Assembly: GCA_030432905.1 (NCBI GenBank)
Contig: JAUILU010000010.1
Location: 1-36,445, forward strand
Reading direction: 5' to 3'
Length of the DNA: 36,445 nt
DNA from: Phycisphaerae bacterium
GTDB taxonomy: Bacteria; Planctomycetota; Phycisphaerae; Phycisphaerales; UBA1924
Shown here: positions 6,378 through 18,842 of the stretch, in pieces
Numbering within the stretch: the stretch's first letter is position 1
Layout of the letters: the number at the start of each line of letters is the position of its first letter
Translations under genes and position numbers: made by a program
Notes under the pieces: generated by a model
Seen by the model: only the letters and a program-made list of their open reading frames with translations
What the model was told of the DNA's origin: nothing
Database searches by the model: none

Positions 6378-9300
6378 ATGCTGAAACGACTTATCCAGTT
6401 CTCGCTCGATCACGCCGCACTCGTGCTTGTGCTCGCAGGCGTCCTGCTCGGGCTCGCGGCGTACCAACTACCGAAGACGCCGGTCGATGTCTTCCCGGAG
6501 CTCAATGCGCCAACGGTTGTGATCATGACGGAGTCGCCCGGCCTCGCCGCCGACGAGGTCGAGCAGTACGTCACCTTCCCGATCGAGACATCCGTCAACG
6601 GAATCCCAGGCGTCCGCCGCGTTCGCACGAGCAGCGCGATTGGGCTCTCTATCGCGTATGTCGAGTTTGACTGGGGTATGGACATCTACCGAGCGCGACA
6701 GCTCGTCGGCGAGCGGTTGGACACCGTTCGAGAGGAGCTTCCGCCCGATGCACACGCGGAGATGACTCCGATATCAAGCATTACCGGCGAGATCTTGCTA
6801 CTCGCGGTCTCTTCGCCCGATGGTGTAGTCTCGCCACTAGAACTGCGGGCATACGCAGAGTATGACCTGCGAAACAAGCTTCTTGCGATCCCGGGCGTTG
6901 CTCAGATTTCTGTAATCGGCGGGGAACTGCCCGAGTACCAAGTGCTGATACAGCAAGAGAAGCTGCGCCTCTACAACCTCGCGATCGAAGATGTTATCGC
7001 CGCGGCAAACGAGTCACATAGCACGCTGAGTGCTGGCTACATGCCGGATGTGGACAGCCTAGAACTCCCGATTCGCCAGAGCGGGCGTGTACGCTCCGCT
7101 GCCGACATCGCCGGGACAGTCATCAAGTATCATGACGGCGCTCCAGTCACGATTGAGCAGGTTGCCCATGTGCGACTCGGACCGGCTCTCAAACGTGGCA
7201 CCGGTGCTGAGGGTGGACGTCCAGCGGTCATCATGACCGTACAAAAAGCCCCGGGCACAAACACACTCGTCCTCTCCGATCAAATTGACGAGACACTCGA
7301 TGCGATCATGCCATCGCTTCCTTCCGGCATTGAGATCAACCGGCAAGTCTTCCGCCAGTCCGACTTCATCCGTCTGTCAGTGACCAATGTTGTTCACGCC
7401 CTTCGAGATGCGGCGATCATCGTGTCGATCATTCTGATTCTGTTCTTGCTGAATATTCGCACAACACTGATCACCCTGACAGCGCTGCCATTGTCGCTCG
7501 CCGCCGCGTTGCTCGTGCTGGGTTGGATGGGCGAGACCATCAATGTCATGACTCTCGGCGGCCTAGCCATCGCGGTCGGTAGCCTTGTTGACGACGCGAT
7601 CATCGATGTCGAGAACGTCTTCCGCCGCCTGAAGCAGAACGCGACCAAGTCTGCAGAAGAGCGGCAACCCAAGTTGAAGGTCATCTTCGATGCGAGCAAC
7701 GAGATTCGCCCGGCGATGGTGTTTGCAACCATCATCATCGCGCTTGTTTTTCTGCCTCTGATGTTCCTGGAGGGCATCGAGGGTCGGTTCTTCCGGCCTC
7801 TCGGCATCGCATTTGTTGTATCTATCATGGCATCGCTCGTCGTCGCCTTGACCGTCACGCCAGCGATGTGCCGGTACCTGTGGCACGTCAAGCCGGGCAA
7901 AGGCGAGTCACCCGATGGGTTCCTTGTACGGTTTCTCAAGCGTCTCTACGAACCGAGCATCAGACTGACCATCCGACTCCGCGTCGCTGTGCTCTCGCTG
8001 GCGGGTATTGCCACAGTGCTTGCCTTCTGGCTCGCCTCGACATTCGGAACATCGTTTCTTCCCGAGTTCCAAGAAGGTACGTTCACGGTCTTTCTCAGCG
8101 CTCCCCCCGGCACCTCGCTTGTCGCAAGCGATCGAATGGCATCGGCGGTTGAGCAGCAACTCGTGGCAGTCGATGGCGTCAGAAGCGTGACGCGCCGGAC
8201 TGGCCGAGCTGAACGCGACGAACACGCCGAGCCCGTGAGCAACTCAGAGATCGAGATCACCGTCCAGCCCGGCTACGACAACATCGAGGTACGTGAGCAC
8301 ATTTCGGAGATCCTCGAACGCGTTCCCGGCATCACCACCAATATCGGCCAGCCGATCGAGCATCGTCTGAGCCACATCCTTTCAGGAACACCCGCGGCCA
8401 TAGCGATCAGTGTCTACGGCGATAATCTTGATGTCCTCCGTCTGATCGCCAAGGAGATTGAAGCCGCGCTCAAGCCGCTTCCTGGGGCACGCGATGTCGC
8501 GGCAAACCGTGAGATTATGATCCAATCGCTCCCTGTCGAATATCAGCACGCGGCCCTCTCGGCCTATGGACTCACGCCACGTTCCGCGGCGGAGCAGGTT
8601 CGAAACGCGATCTTCGGAGTCAAGGTTGCCGAGGTGAACGAAGGCGTTCGACGCTATTCGCTCGTGGTCAGGCTCGAAGACGAGGAACGCGACACAGTGC
8701 GCGATCTGAAGGACCTTGTACTTCGAGGCAAGGGTGGAGCACTCGTACGTCTCCACGAAGTCGCGGTCATCGGGCCTGAGATGGCCTCGAATCTGATCAC
8801 GCGAGAGAACGCACAACGGAAAGCAGTCGTCTCGCTCAACGTCGCCGACGGGTCGAACCTCGGGCATCTCGTTCAGCAAGTGCAAGAGCGCGTAGATCCG
8901 ATCGTACAAAAGTATGGCTATACGGTGAAATACGGCGGACAGTTCGAAGCCCAGCAGTCCGCGAGCCGGACGATCTCGCTCTTTAGCGGTGTCGTCGTGC
9001 TCATCATGGTCGTGATCCTCAATCTCGCGACCGGTTCTCTCCGGGTATCGCTCTTGGTGCTTGTGAACTTGCCGCTCGCTTTGATCGGTGGGATACTGGC
9101 CATCTTTCTCACGGAATCACCCAACCCGCTCACGAACGCCGCGGCCCTCTTTGGCGCGGGGATGTACACCGCCCCGGTCATCTCGATCGCAAGCCTCGTC
9201 GGGTTCATCACGCTCTTCGGCATCGCCGTGCGGAACGGCATCCTGCTTGTCAACCACTATCAACATCTGATGGTCGAAGAGGGTGTTCCTATGCATGAAG

Positions 9301-9536
9301 CTATCGTACAAGGCTCGATGGAGCGTCTCGTGCCGATCTTGATGACGGCACTCACAGCCGCGCTGGCGCTCATCCCAATCGTCCTCAAAGGCGAAACGCC
9401 CGGCAACGAGATCCTTGCTCCGCTCTCGGTTGTCATTCTCGGGGGCCTGCTGACCTCAACATTCCTGAACCTCGTCGTCGTACCTGCGGGGTACGCGGCT
9501 ATCCACCGACTCAAAACTCCGGCGAGTGCCGGCTGA
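6378..9536 (+). CDS. Heavy-metal RND transporter (CzcA/CusA family)
   Basis: 1052 residues from ATG 6378; the open frame reaches back to 6315, but a stretch there overlaps the adaptor gene and adds no family match. It is a 12-TM proton-driven pump: TM1 (residues 12-29), the large porter loop starting TPVDVFPELNAPTV, TM2-6 (345-500), a second periplasmic loop, and TM7-12 (from LFSGVVVLIMVVILNLATGS). The TM4 signature is GGLAIAVGSLVDDAIIDVEN (residues 394-413). The usual divalent HME form is VDGAVVMVEN and the CusA form is MVDAAIVMIEN, so Asp406 and Asp410 are a variant. The rest is HME-like. The expected substrate is a heavy-metal ion, divalent by context (His-rich neighbours), but this is not proven. 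A spaced RBS-like GGCGAGG precedes the start. Confidence 0.88.
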   Translation: MLKRLIQFSLDHAALVLVLAGVLLGLAAYQLPKTPVDVFPELNAPTVVIMTESPGLAADEVEQYVTFPIETSVNGIPGVRRVRTSSAIGLSIAYVEFDWGMDIYRARQLVGERLDTVREELPPDAHAEMTPISSITGEILLLAVSSPDGVVSPLELRAYAEYDLRNKLLAIPGVAQISVIGGELPEYQVLIQQEKLRLYNLAIEDVIAAANESHSTLSAGYMPDVDSLELPIRQSGRVRSAADIAGTVIKYHDGAPVTIEQVAHVRLGPALKRGTGAEGGRPAVIMTVQKAPGTNTLVLSDQIDETLDAIMPSLPSGIEINRQVFRQSDFIRLSVTNVVHALRDAAIIVSIILILFLLNIRTTLITLTALPLSLAAALLVLGWMGETINVMTLGGLAIAVGSLVDDAIIDVENVFRRLKQNATKSAEERQPKLKVIFDASNEIRPAMVFATIIIALVFLPLMFLEGIEGRFFRPLGIAFVVSIMASLVVALTVTPAMCRYLWHVKPGKGESPDGFLVRFLKRLYEPSIRLTIRLRVAVLSLAGIATVLAFWLASTFGTSFLPEFQEGTFTVFLSAPPGTSLVASDRMASAVEQQLVAVDGVRSVTRRTGRAERDEHAEPVSNSEIEITVQPGYDNIEVREHISEILERVPGITTNIGQPIEHRLSHILSGTPAAIAISVYGDNLDVLRLIAKEIEAALKPLPGARDVAANREIMIQSLPVEYQHAALSAYGLTPRSAAEQVRNAIFGVKVAEVNEGVRRYSLVVRLEDEERDTVRDLKDLVLRGKGGALVRLHEVAVIGPEMASNLITRENAQRKAVVSLNVADGSNLGHLVQQVQERVDPIVQKYGYTVKYGGQFEAQQSASRTISLFSGVVVLIMVVILNLATGSLRVSLLVLVNLPLALIGGILAIFLTESPNPLTNAAALFGAGMYTAPVISIASLVGFITLFGIAVRNGILLVNHYQHLMVEEGVPMHEAIVQGSMERLVPILMTALTAALALIPIVLKGETPGNEILAPLSVVILGGLLTSTFLNLVVVPAGYAAIHRLKTPASAG

Positions 9537-9580
9537 CTTTTGTCCTGAAGCCTTGAACCATCAAGTAGGAGATCACCATC

Positions 9581-10114
9581 ATGAACAGCACAACCACGAC
9601 ACTCGCCATGCTCGCCGCCTGTGGGCTCGCTCTCGTAGGCTGTGGAGAATCGGGCAACGAAGGCGACCACGGGCATAGCGCAGATACGCAAGCACAATCG
9701 GAGGATGCTCACACTCATGCCGACGGATCAACGCACGGGGACCACGCGGATGGCGAGCAGATGGATGAGGAGGATCACGACCATGATGAAGTCGCACTCG
9801 ATCCGGTGAGCATCGACGGCATGAGCGTTGAACTCGCCCAGAATCATGGTGCCATCGATGCCGGGCAGGAGAGCCACCTCGTCGTCAAGTTACCTTACAG
9901 CGACAACGGCGGGACGATCATCCGAGCCTGGATCGGTACAGAGGACCGCACGCTGTCGTTCGTCGGCAAGGGTGAATACGCCGCATCGCACGATGACTAC
10001 GACATCCACGTGATGGCTCCAGATCCGCTCCCGGAGAACACCATGTGGTGGATCGAGATCGAGAAACCCGACGGCACAAAGACCGTCGGCTCGGCCACAC
10101 CAATCCTCGAGTAG
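9581..10114 (+). CDS. His/Asp-rich periplasmic lipoprotein of the metal operon
   Basis: A 177-residue protein. A short signal ends in lipobox LVGC (Cys21). Residues 28-67 are a His/Asp/Glu metal-binding segment (GDHGHSADTQAQSEDAHTHA; HGDHADGEQMDEEDHDHDEV). The C-terminal 110 residues are a compact beta-rich domain (SHLVVKLPYSDNGGTIIRAW; TMWWIEIEKPDGTKTVG), not assigned to a named family. TAGGAG precedes the ATG; 44 bases separate it from the pump gene, so it is probably the last gene of the rightward operon. Likely role: a periplasmic metal chaperone or buffer for the pump. It ends 122 bases before the copper ATPase on the other strand. Confidence 0.65.
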   Translation: MNSTTTTLAMLAACGLALVGCGESGNEGDHGHSADTQAQSEDAHTHADGSTHGDHADGEQMDEEDHDHDEVALDPVSIDGMSVELAQNHGAIDAGQESHLVVKLPYSDNGGTIIRAWIGTEDRTLSFVGKGEYAASHDDYDIHVMAPDPLPENTMWWIEIEKPDGTKTVGSATPILE

Positions 10115-10168
10115 AACTGCGAAGAGCATCCACCGCTGAGTATGCTTCCGAGAACACGATGACATAGA

Positions 10169-10214
10169 CCTTGATTCAAGGACAATCGATTGCAATCCCT
10201 GTGATGGGATTGCA
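10169..10214. terminator. Convergent-operon dyads (candidate bidirectional terminator)
   Basis: Between the stop of the His-rich lipoprotein (10114, plus) and the ATPase stop (10237, minus) there are two inverted repeats: CCTTGA-T-TCAAGG (10169-10181) and a perfect 9-bp stem, TGCAATCCC-N6-GGGATTGCA (10191-10214). Neither is followed by a T run. Position between converging operons favours a terminator; an operator is the alternative. Confidence 0.45.
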
Positions 10215-10236
10215 CGAGACTAGGTGGGGCACATGT

Positions 10237-12594
10237 CTATGCCCGCCAGCGCAGTCGCAGCGCATTCCCAATTACTGAAACCGAACTGAAGCTCATCGCT
10301 GCGGCGGCGATCATCGGGCTGAGCAGCACACCGAAGAATGGGTAGAGCACGCCGGCTGCGATCGGAATGCCGGCAGCGTTGTACGCGAACGCGAAGAACA
10401 GGTTCTGACGGATGTTCCGCATGGTGGCACGGCTCAGTTCGCGGGCCCTGACAATGCCATTGAGATCGCCACCTACGAGCGTGATCGAGGCGCTCTCGAT
10501 TGCGACACCAGCGCCGGTGCCCATCGCAACGCCGATATCGGCTTGGGCGAGCGCGGGAGCGTCGTTGACGCCGTCACCGGCCATCGCCACCACATGGCCG
10601 TCGCTCTGGAGTTTGCGGATGACCTCGGCTTTCTGTTCGGGCAGGACCTCGGCTTCGACTCGATCGATGCCGAGCTGGTCCGCGATCGCCTGAGCCGTGG
10701 TCCGGTTGTCGCCGGTGAGCATAACGATGGTCAGCCCGTTCTCGTGGAGCGCATCAATGGCGGCCTTGGTGGTCTTCTTGATTGGGTCCGCTACAGCGAG
10801 GAGGGCGGCAAGCTTTCCGTCGATCGACGCAAACATGGCCGTGCCGCCTTTCCGTCGGTGCTCGTCGGCGCGGTCGGCGAATGAGGCGACATCGACGCCT
10901 TCGTCCTGCATGAGGGCGGGCGAGCCGATGGCGACTCGGGCGCTATCTACAGTGGCGACGATGCCTTTCCCGGTGACGCTGTCAAACTCGGTCGCCTCGA
11001 ATCGCGTCTCGGTCCGGTCTTCGAGTCCCTCGATGATGGCCTCGGCGAGCGGGTGCTCGGAGCCTCGCTCGGCGGCCGCGAGCAGCCCGAGTACGCGGCT
11101 CTCGTCGAAGCCTTCTTGGACCTCCGCCGCGACGAGCGTCGGCCGGCCTTCCGTAAGCGTGCCTGTCTTGTCTACGACGATCGTGTCGATCTTCTCGAAC
11201 GCCTCGAGCGCGGCCGCATTCTTCACCAGCACACCTTGTTTGGCTCCCTGCCCCGCGGCGACCATGATCGACATGGGCGTGGCGAGCCCAAGGGCACACG
11301 GGCAGGCGATGATGAGCACGGACACCGCAGCGATGAGCGCGTAACTGAATGAGGGTGTGGGGCCTACGAGCAGCCAGACCACGAACGCAATGACGGCGAC
11401 CGCGACAACGACCGGGACGAACCACGCTGCAACCGAATCGGCGAGCCGCTGAATCGGCGCGCGAGACCGCTGGGCATCGGCGACCATCTGAACGATCTGA
11501 GCCAGCGTCGTTTCGGAGCCCGTACGGCTGACGGCCATGATGAACGAGCCCGTCTTGTTGACGGTGCCGCCGGTCACTTCGTCGCCGGCCGATTTCTCGA
11601 CCGGAACGGGCTCGCCCGTGAGCATCGATTCATCGACCGTGCTGCGCCCTTCGGTGACCTCGCCATCGATGGGGATCTTGTCGCCCGGGCGCACCCGGAC
11701 CCTGTCCCCGGCTCGGAGTTGGTCGACGGCGACCTCTTCATCCGATCCATCGTCAGTGATCCGCCGGGCAGTTGGCGGCGCGAGTTCAAGAAGCTCACGG
11801 ATGGCTCCGCCGGTCTGCCGGCGGGCTCGCAACTCCATGACTTGGCCGAGCAGCACCAGAGTCACGATCACGGCCGCAGCCTCGAAGTAGACGCCCACGC
11901 GGCCAGCATCATCGCGGAGTGCATCCGGGAAGAGCCCCGGCACGACTGTTGCGACGACACTGAAGACGTACGCGATTGAGACGCCAATGGAGATCAGCGT
12001 CCACATGTTCGGGCTGAGGGATCGAACGGAGCGGACGCCGCGCACAAAGAACGGCCATGCGCACCAGAGCACGACCGGCGTCGCGAGGACGAGTTCTGCC
12101 CATTGGCTCGTCGCGGGCCCGATCCATCGGTGGAATGGGTGTCCAAAGAGCATGTTGCCCATGACATAGACCAGCAGCGGTGCGGTGAACACCGTGGCGA
12201 TCCAGAACCTTCTGGTCATGTCGCGAAGTTCGGTGTCGTCCTGCTCTGCTGTGGCGTCGACGGGTTCGAGCGCCATGCCGCATTTCGGACAATCGCCGGG
12301 TCCGACCTGGCGGACCTCGGGGTGCATCGGGCAGGTGTAGATCGCGTCCGGTCGGCCGGCGTCGGCTTTGCCATCGCCACTATGGCTTGAACAGCACGAG
12401 TGCGGGGTCTCCGTCGCTTCGGCATCATCCGACTGATGGCCCGCGAACCTCGCAGGGTCATCGCGGAACTTGGCTGAGCAGTGTGTGCTGCAGAACAGAT
12501 ACTCGTGTCCATCATGGGTGACCGAGTCCGCTTCTTTACCGGGTACAACCTGCATTCCGCAAACTGGGTCGGTGGCGGTGGATTCATTCGTCAT
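10237..12594 (-). CDS. copA: Cu(I)-exporting P1B-type ATPase with YHS and HMBD domains
   Basis: 785 residues from ATG 12594, chosen for the AGGAG 7-11 bases upstream; the longer frame to 12657 overlaps the APC permease. An N-terminal YHS/TRASH domain (DPVCGMQVV at residues 9-17; [10 protein letters not shown]) is followed by a heavy-metal-binding domain ([20 protein letters not shown], 86-111) in place of GMxCxxC domains. The P-type core follows: TGEP near 327, CPC at 431-433 in [19 protein letters not shown] with phosphorylated Asp475, SEHPLAEA, and [16 protein letters not shown]. The C-terminal membrane part has AYN and MSFSS, the Y-N-M-S-S set of Cu(I)-ATPases. It moves Cu(I) from cytoplasm to periplasm, feeding the CusCBA pump of the same operon. 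It starts 11 bases inside the permease gene and is the last gene of the operon. Confidence 0.93.
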   Translation of the reverse strand: MTNESTATDPVCGMQVVPGKEADSVTHDGHEYLFCSTHCSAKFRDDPARFAGHQSDDAEATETPHSCCSSHSGDGKADAGRPDAIYTCPMHPEVRQVGPGDCPKCGMALEPVDATAEQDDTELRDMTRRFWIATVFTAPLLVYVMGNMLFGHPFHRWIGPATSQWAELVLATPVVLWCAWPFFVRGVRSVRSLSPNMWTLISIGVSIAYVFSVVATVVPGLFPDALRDDAGRVGVYFEAAAVIVTLVLLGQVMELRARRQTGGAIRELLELAPPTARRITDDGSDEEVAVDQLRAGDRVRVRPGDKIPIDGEVTEGRSTVDESMLTGEPVPVEKSAGDEVTGGTVNKTGSFIMAVSRTGSETTLAQIVQMVADAQRSRAPIQRLADSVAAWFVPVVVAVAVIAFVVWLLVGPTPSFSYALIAAVSVLIIACPCALGLATPMSIMVAAGQGAKQGVLVKNAAALEAFEKIDTIVVDKTGTLTEGRPTLVAAEVQEGFDESRVLGLLAAAERGSEHPLAEAIIEGLEDRTETRFEATEFDSVTGKGIVATVDSARVAIGSPALMQDEGVDVASFADRADEHRRKGGTAMFASIDGKLAALLAVADPIKKTTKAAIDALHENGLTIVMLTGDNRTTAQAIADQLGIDRVEAEVLPEQKAEVIRKLQSDGHVVAMAGDGVNDAPALAQADIGVAMGTGAGVAIESASITLVGGDLNGIVRARELSRATMRNIRQNLFFAFAYNAAGIPIAAGVLYPFFGVLLSPMIAAAAMSFSSVSVIGNALRLRWRA

Positions 12595-13924
12595 GCGTGT
12601 TCTCCTGCCGGCGGATAAACCACCACTCGGCCCCGAATATGACCGCCATGCCCACAACGGACACGATGAGGACGAGCGGGTCGGACGTTGCTTTCATATA
12701 GAAGAAGGCACCGAGCACGACGGCATCGAGCACGAGTGCGGTGAGGACGATCGTCGCCTTGGCTCCGACGTCCTTGCGGAGGTGTCGGTACACGCCCCAA
12801 TGGATCGCCATGTCCATCACGATGTAGAAGATCGCGCCGAGTGATGCGATGCGGCTGAGATCGAAGAAGATCGTCAACACCATTGCGATCACAGCGGTGT
12901 AGACGAGCGTGTGCTTCTGAACCCGGCCGGGCATGCCGAAATGCCGATGTGGCACCAGTTCCATCTCGGTGAGCATGGCGAGCATCCGGGACACGGCAAA
13001 CATGCTGGCAATCAAGCCGGAGATCGTCGCAACGATGGCGAGTGCGATGGTGAGCCACTCCCCCCATTGCCCGACCGCGGGTTTCGCGGCCTCAGCGAGC
13101 GATGAATCGCGTGCGCCGATGATCTCGTCCACGCTCAGGTTGCCGGCTACGGCGAGCGTGACCAACAAATAAAGTCCGGTGCAGATCAGAAGGCTGAAGA
13201 TGATCGAACGCCCGACGTTCTTCTTGGGCTCCTTGATCTCGTCGCCACTGTTCGTGATGGTCGTGAATCCCTTGTAGGCCAGGATTGACAGGGCGATCGC
13301 GGCCAGGAACCCGCCGACGCCGCCGCGGGCCTGCGATGCCGAGCCGTCGCCGATGAGGTTATCGAACGAGAGCCCGGACACCCAAAGCCCTATGCCGGCG
13401 AACACCGCGATGCCGCCGATCTTGATGATCGCAGTGATCTTGCTCAGGCCTCCGATTAGCTGATTGCCGAGCAGGTTGACGATGAAGGCCACGGCGATCA
13501 ATCCGACACCCAGGGTCGGCACGAGCCATGAGTCGGATCCCTCGCCGAAGATCCGCATGGTGTATGTACCGAAGGTACGAGCAACCAGACTCTCGTTGAT
13601 GACCATGGAGAAGTACATCAGCAGCGAACATCCAGCGGTCACCACGCCGGGACCGTACGCCTTCTTGAGGATCATTGCGATGCCGCCCGCGGACGGGTAC
13701 TCGTTGCAGACCTTGATGTACGAGAACGCGCTGAACGCGACGACGACCGCTGCGGCGATGAACGCAACCGGGAAGAGGCCGCCAGCGAGCTCGGCGACCT
13801 GGCCGGTCAGGGCGAAGATGCCCGCGCCGATCATGACGCCGGTACCCATCGCGATCGATCCGGACAATGTCAGGCTGCCCTTCTCGTACTCGTACCCGTG
13901 CTCGTGGTCTTCGTGGTCGGTCAT
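12584..13924 (-). CDS. APC-family permease in the copper operon
   Basis: 446 residues from ATG 13924 (the frame extends to 13987 but would overlap the YHS-repeat gene). The start [20 protein letters not shown] has a short His-rich N-terminus. [20 protein letters not shown] (residues 22-41) is the TM1 APC signature (GxxxGxGIF), and about 12 hydrophobic segments follow, including an [13 protein letters not shown] loop typical of APC amino-acid transporters. Substrates in this family are amino acids or amines; which one cannot be read. The gene is 2 bases after the YHS-repeat gene and overlaps the ATPase by 11, so it is plainly in the operon. The role in copper handling is unknown: import of a Cu-ligand amino acid or a repair substrate is possible. 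Confidence 0.82.
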   Translation of the reverse strand: MTDHEDHEHGYEYEKGSLTLSGSIAMGTGVMIGAGIFALTGQVAELAGGLFPVAFIAAAVVVAFSAFSYIKVCNEYPSAGGIAMILKKAYGPGVVTAGCSLLMYFSMVINESLVARTFGTYTMRIFGEGSDSWLVPTLGVGLIAVAFIVNLLGNQLIGGLSKITAIIKIGGIAVFAGIGLWVSGLSFDNLIGDGSASQARGGVGGFLAAIALSILAYKGFTTITNSGDEIKEPKKNVGRSIIFSLLICTGLYLLVTLAVAGNLSVDEIIGARDSSLAEAAKPAVGQWGEWLTIALAIVATISGLIASMFAVSRMLAMLTEMELVPHRHFGMPGRVQKHTLVYTAVIAMVLTIFFDLSRIASLGAIFYIVMDMAIHWGVYRHLRKDVGAKATIVLTALVLDAVVLGAFFYMKATSDPLVLIVSVVGMAVIFGAEWWFIRRQENTHDE

Positions 13925-13926
13925 GA

Positions 13927-14979
13927 TTATTCCTGTGGCAGCTTGGAGAGGTAGTTCTGCGGGTCGGCCTTGAACTTCGGCAGGCATCCAGCGCAGCAGA
14001 ATCGGACAAGTTGTGTACCCGCGACGATCTCGACAGGGTCACCCATCGACCCGAGCTTGCCGCCGGCGACGACGCACGTATCGATCGGGTACGCCGCGCG
14101 CTGAGCGTCTGCGTACGCCTTGTCGAGCTTGGCCATGTACTTGGCCGGCTCTTTGACGAGCGACTTCTCGCACCCGCCGCAGCAGAAGCGGACGAGGCGG
14201 TTCATGTAGATGAAGTTCACGGGCTTGCCCATCGAGCCGAGCGGGCCACCCACGGGGCAGTTGTCCATGGGGTAGTCGGCGAGTTGCGTTTCGACGATCT
14301 TCTTGTCGAGCGCTTCGAGGTGCTTCGCGGGGTCCGCCTTGAAAGCCGCGGCGGCCTCGGCGTTCTCTAGTCGCACGAGTCGGTTGTTATGCACGTGGTT
14401 GACGGCGTCATCACCAAGCTTCTCACTTGTGACGATGCAGGTATCGATCGGGTAATGCATGAGCTGCTGCTCGACGATCTTGGCGTCGATCTCGCCCCAG
14501 TACTGCGCCTGGTTCGATTCAAACTCTCCAAGGCAGCCGGCGCAGCAGAAACGGACCTCTCGGTTGTCGTACACCTTGACGACGGGATCGCCCATCGACC
14601 CGAGCTTGCCGCCGACGGGGCACGAATCGAGCGTGTAGGGGTACGTCAGGCCGGGAGACGCTTCGCCCATCACGGGGGCATCGACTGCGTGTCCGGCGTG
14701 ATCTTGGCCGGGCTCTCTGTGCGCGACGGCGAGCGTCACGAACTCGTCCTTGCGTGCCTCGTTCCACGCGAGGAACTGCTTGCCGCAGCCCGGGCAGCAC
14801 AGGCCGATGGTCTTGTCCTTGTACTCGACGGTGCCGGCACTCGGCACGATGGGCTCCTTGCCGATCGGGCACATGGCGTTGACGGGTGTCGCCTCGTTGG
14901 ACTCGGCTTGCCCGTGGGCGAACGGGTTGAACGTGCAGAGGCACGCGAGAGCGATGGGTGCGATGAACGGCTTGAGCAT
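13927..14979 (-). CDS. Secreted protein of five YHS-like metal-binding repeats
   Basis: 350 residues from ATG 14979, chosen for AAGGAG about 7 bases upstream and a clean signal peptide (residues 1-24, ending AHGQ); the open frame to 15519 is an overlap with the pump gene. Five repeats follow. Repeat 1 (37-88) has Cys37 and C61-C-x-x-C65. Repeat 2 (113-175), repeat 4 (236-296) and repeat 5 (297-350) share the pattern YPxDxCxVGGxLGSMGxPV ... VRFCCxGC. Repeat 3 (176-235) keeps YPIDTC but has lost the CCxGC motif (RLENAEAAAAF). These are YHS/TRASH-type domains, which bind copper or other soft metals. It is likely a periplasmic multi-site copper binder lying between pump and ATPase. Family-level call firm; five-fold architecture seen by eye. 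Confidence 0.8.
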   Translation of the reverse strand: MLKPFIAPIALACLCTFNPFAHGQAESNEATPVNAMCPIGKEPIVPSAGTVEYKDKTIGLCCPGCGKQFLAWNEARKDEFVTLAVAHREPGQDHAGHAVDAPVMGEASPGLTYPYTLDSCPVGGKLGSMGDPVVKVYDNREVRFCCAGCLGEFESNQAQYWGEIDAKIVEQQLMHYPIDTCIVTSEKLGDDAVNHVHNNRLVRLENAEAAAAFKADPAKHLEALDKKIVETQLADYPMDNCPVGGPLGSMGKPVNFIYMNRLVRFCCGGCEKSLVKEPAKYMAKLDKAYADAQRAAYPIDTCVVAGGKLGSMGDPVEIVAGTQLVRFCCAGCLPKFKADPQNYLSKLPQE

Positions 14980-14981
14980 GA

Positions 14982-18834
<3,853 letters not shown>

Positions 18835-18842
<8 letters not shown>

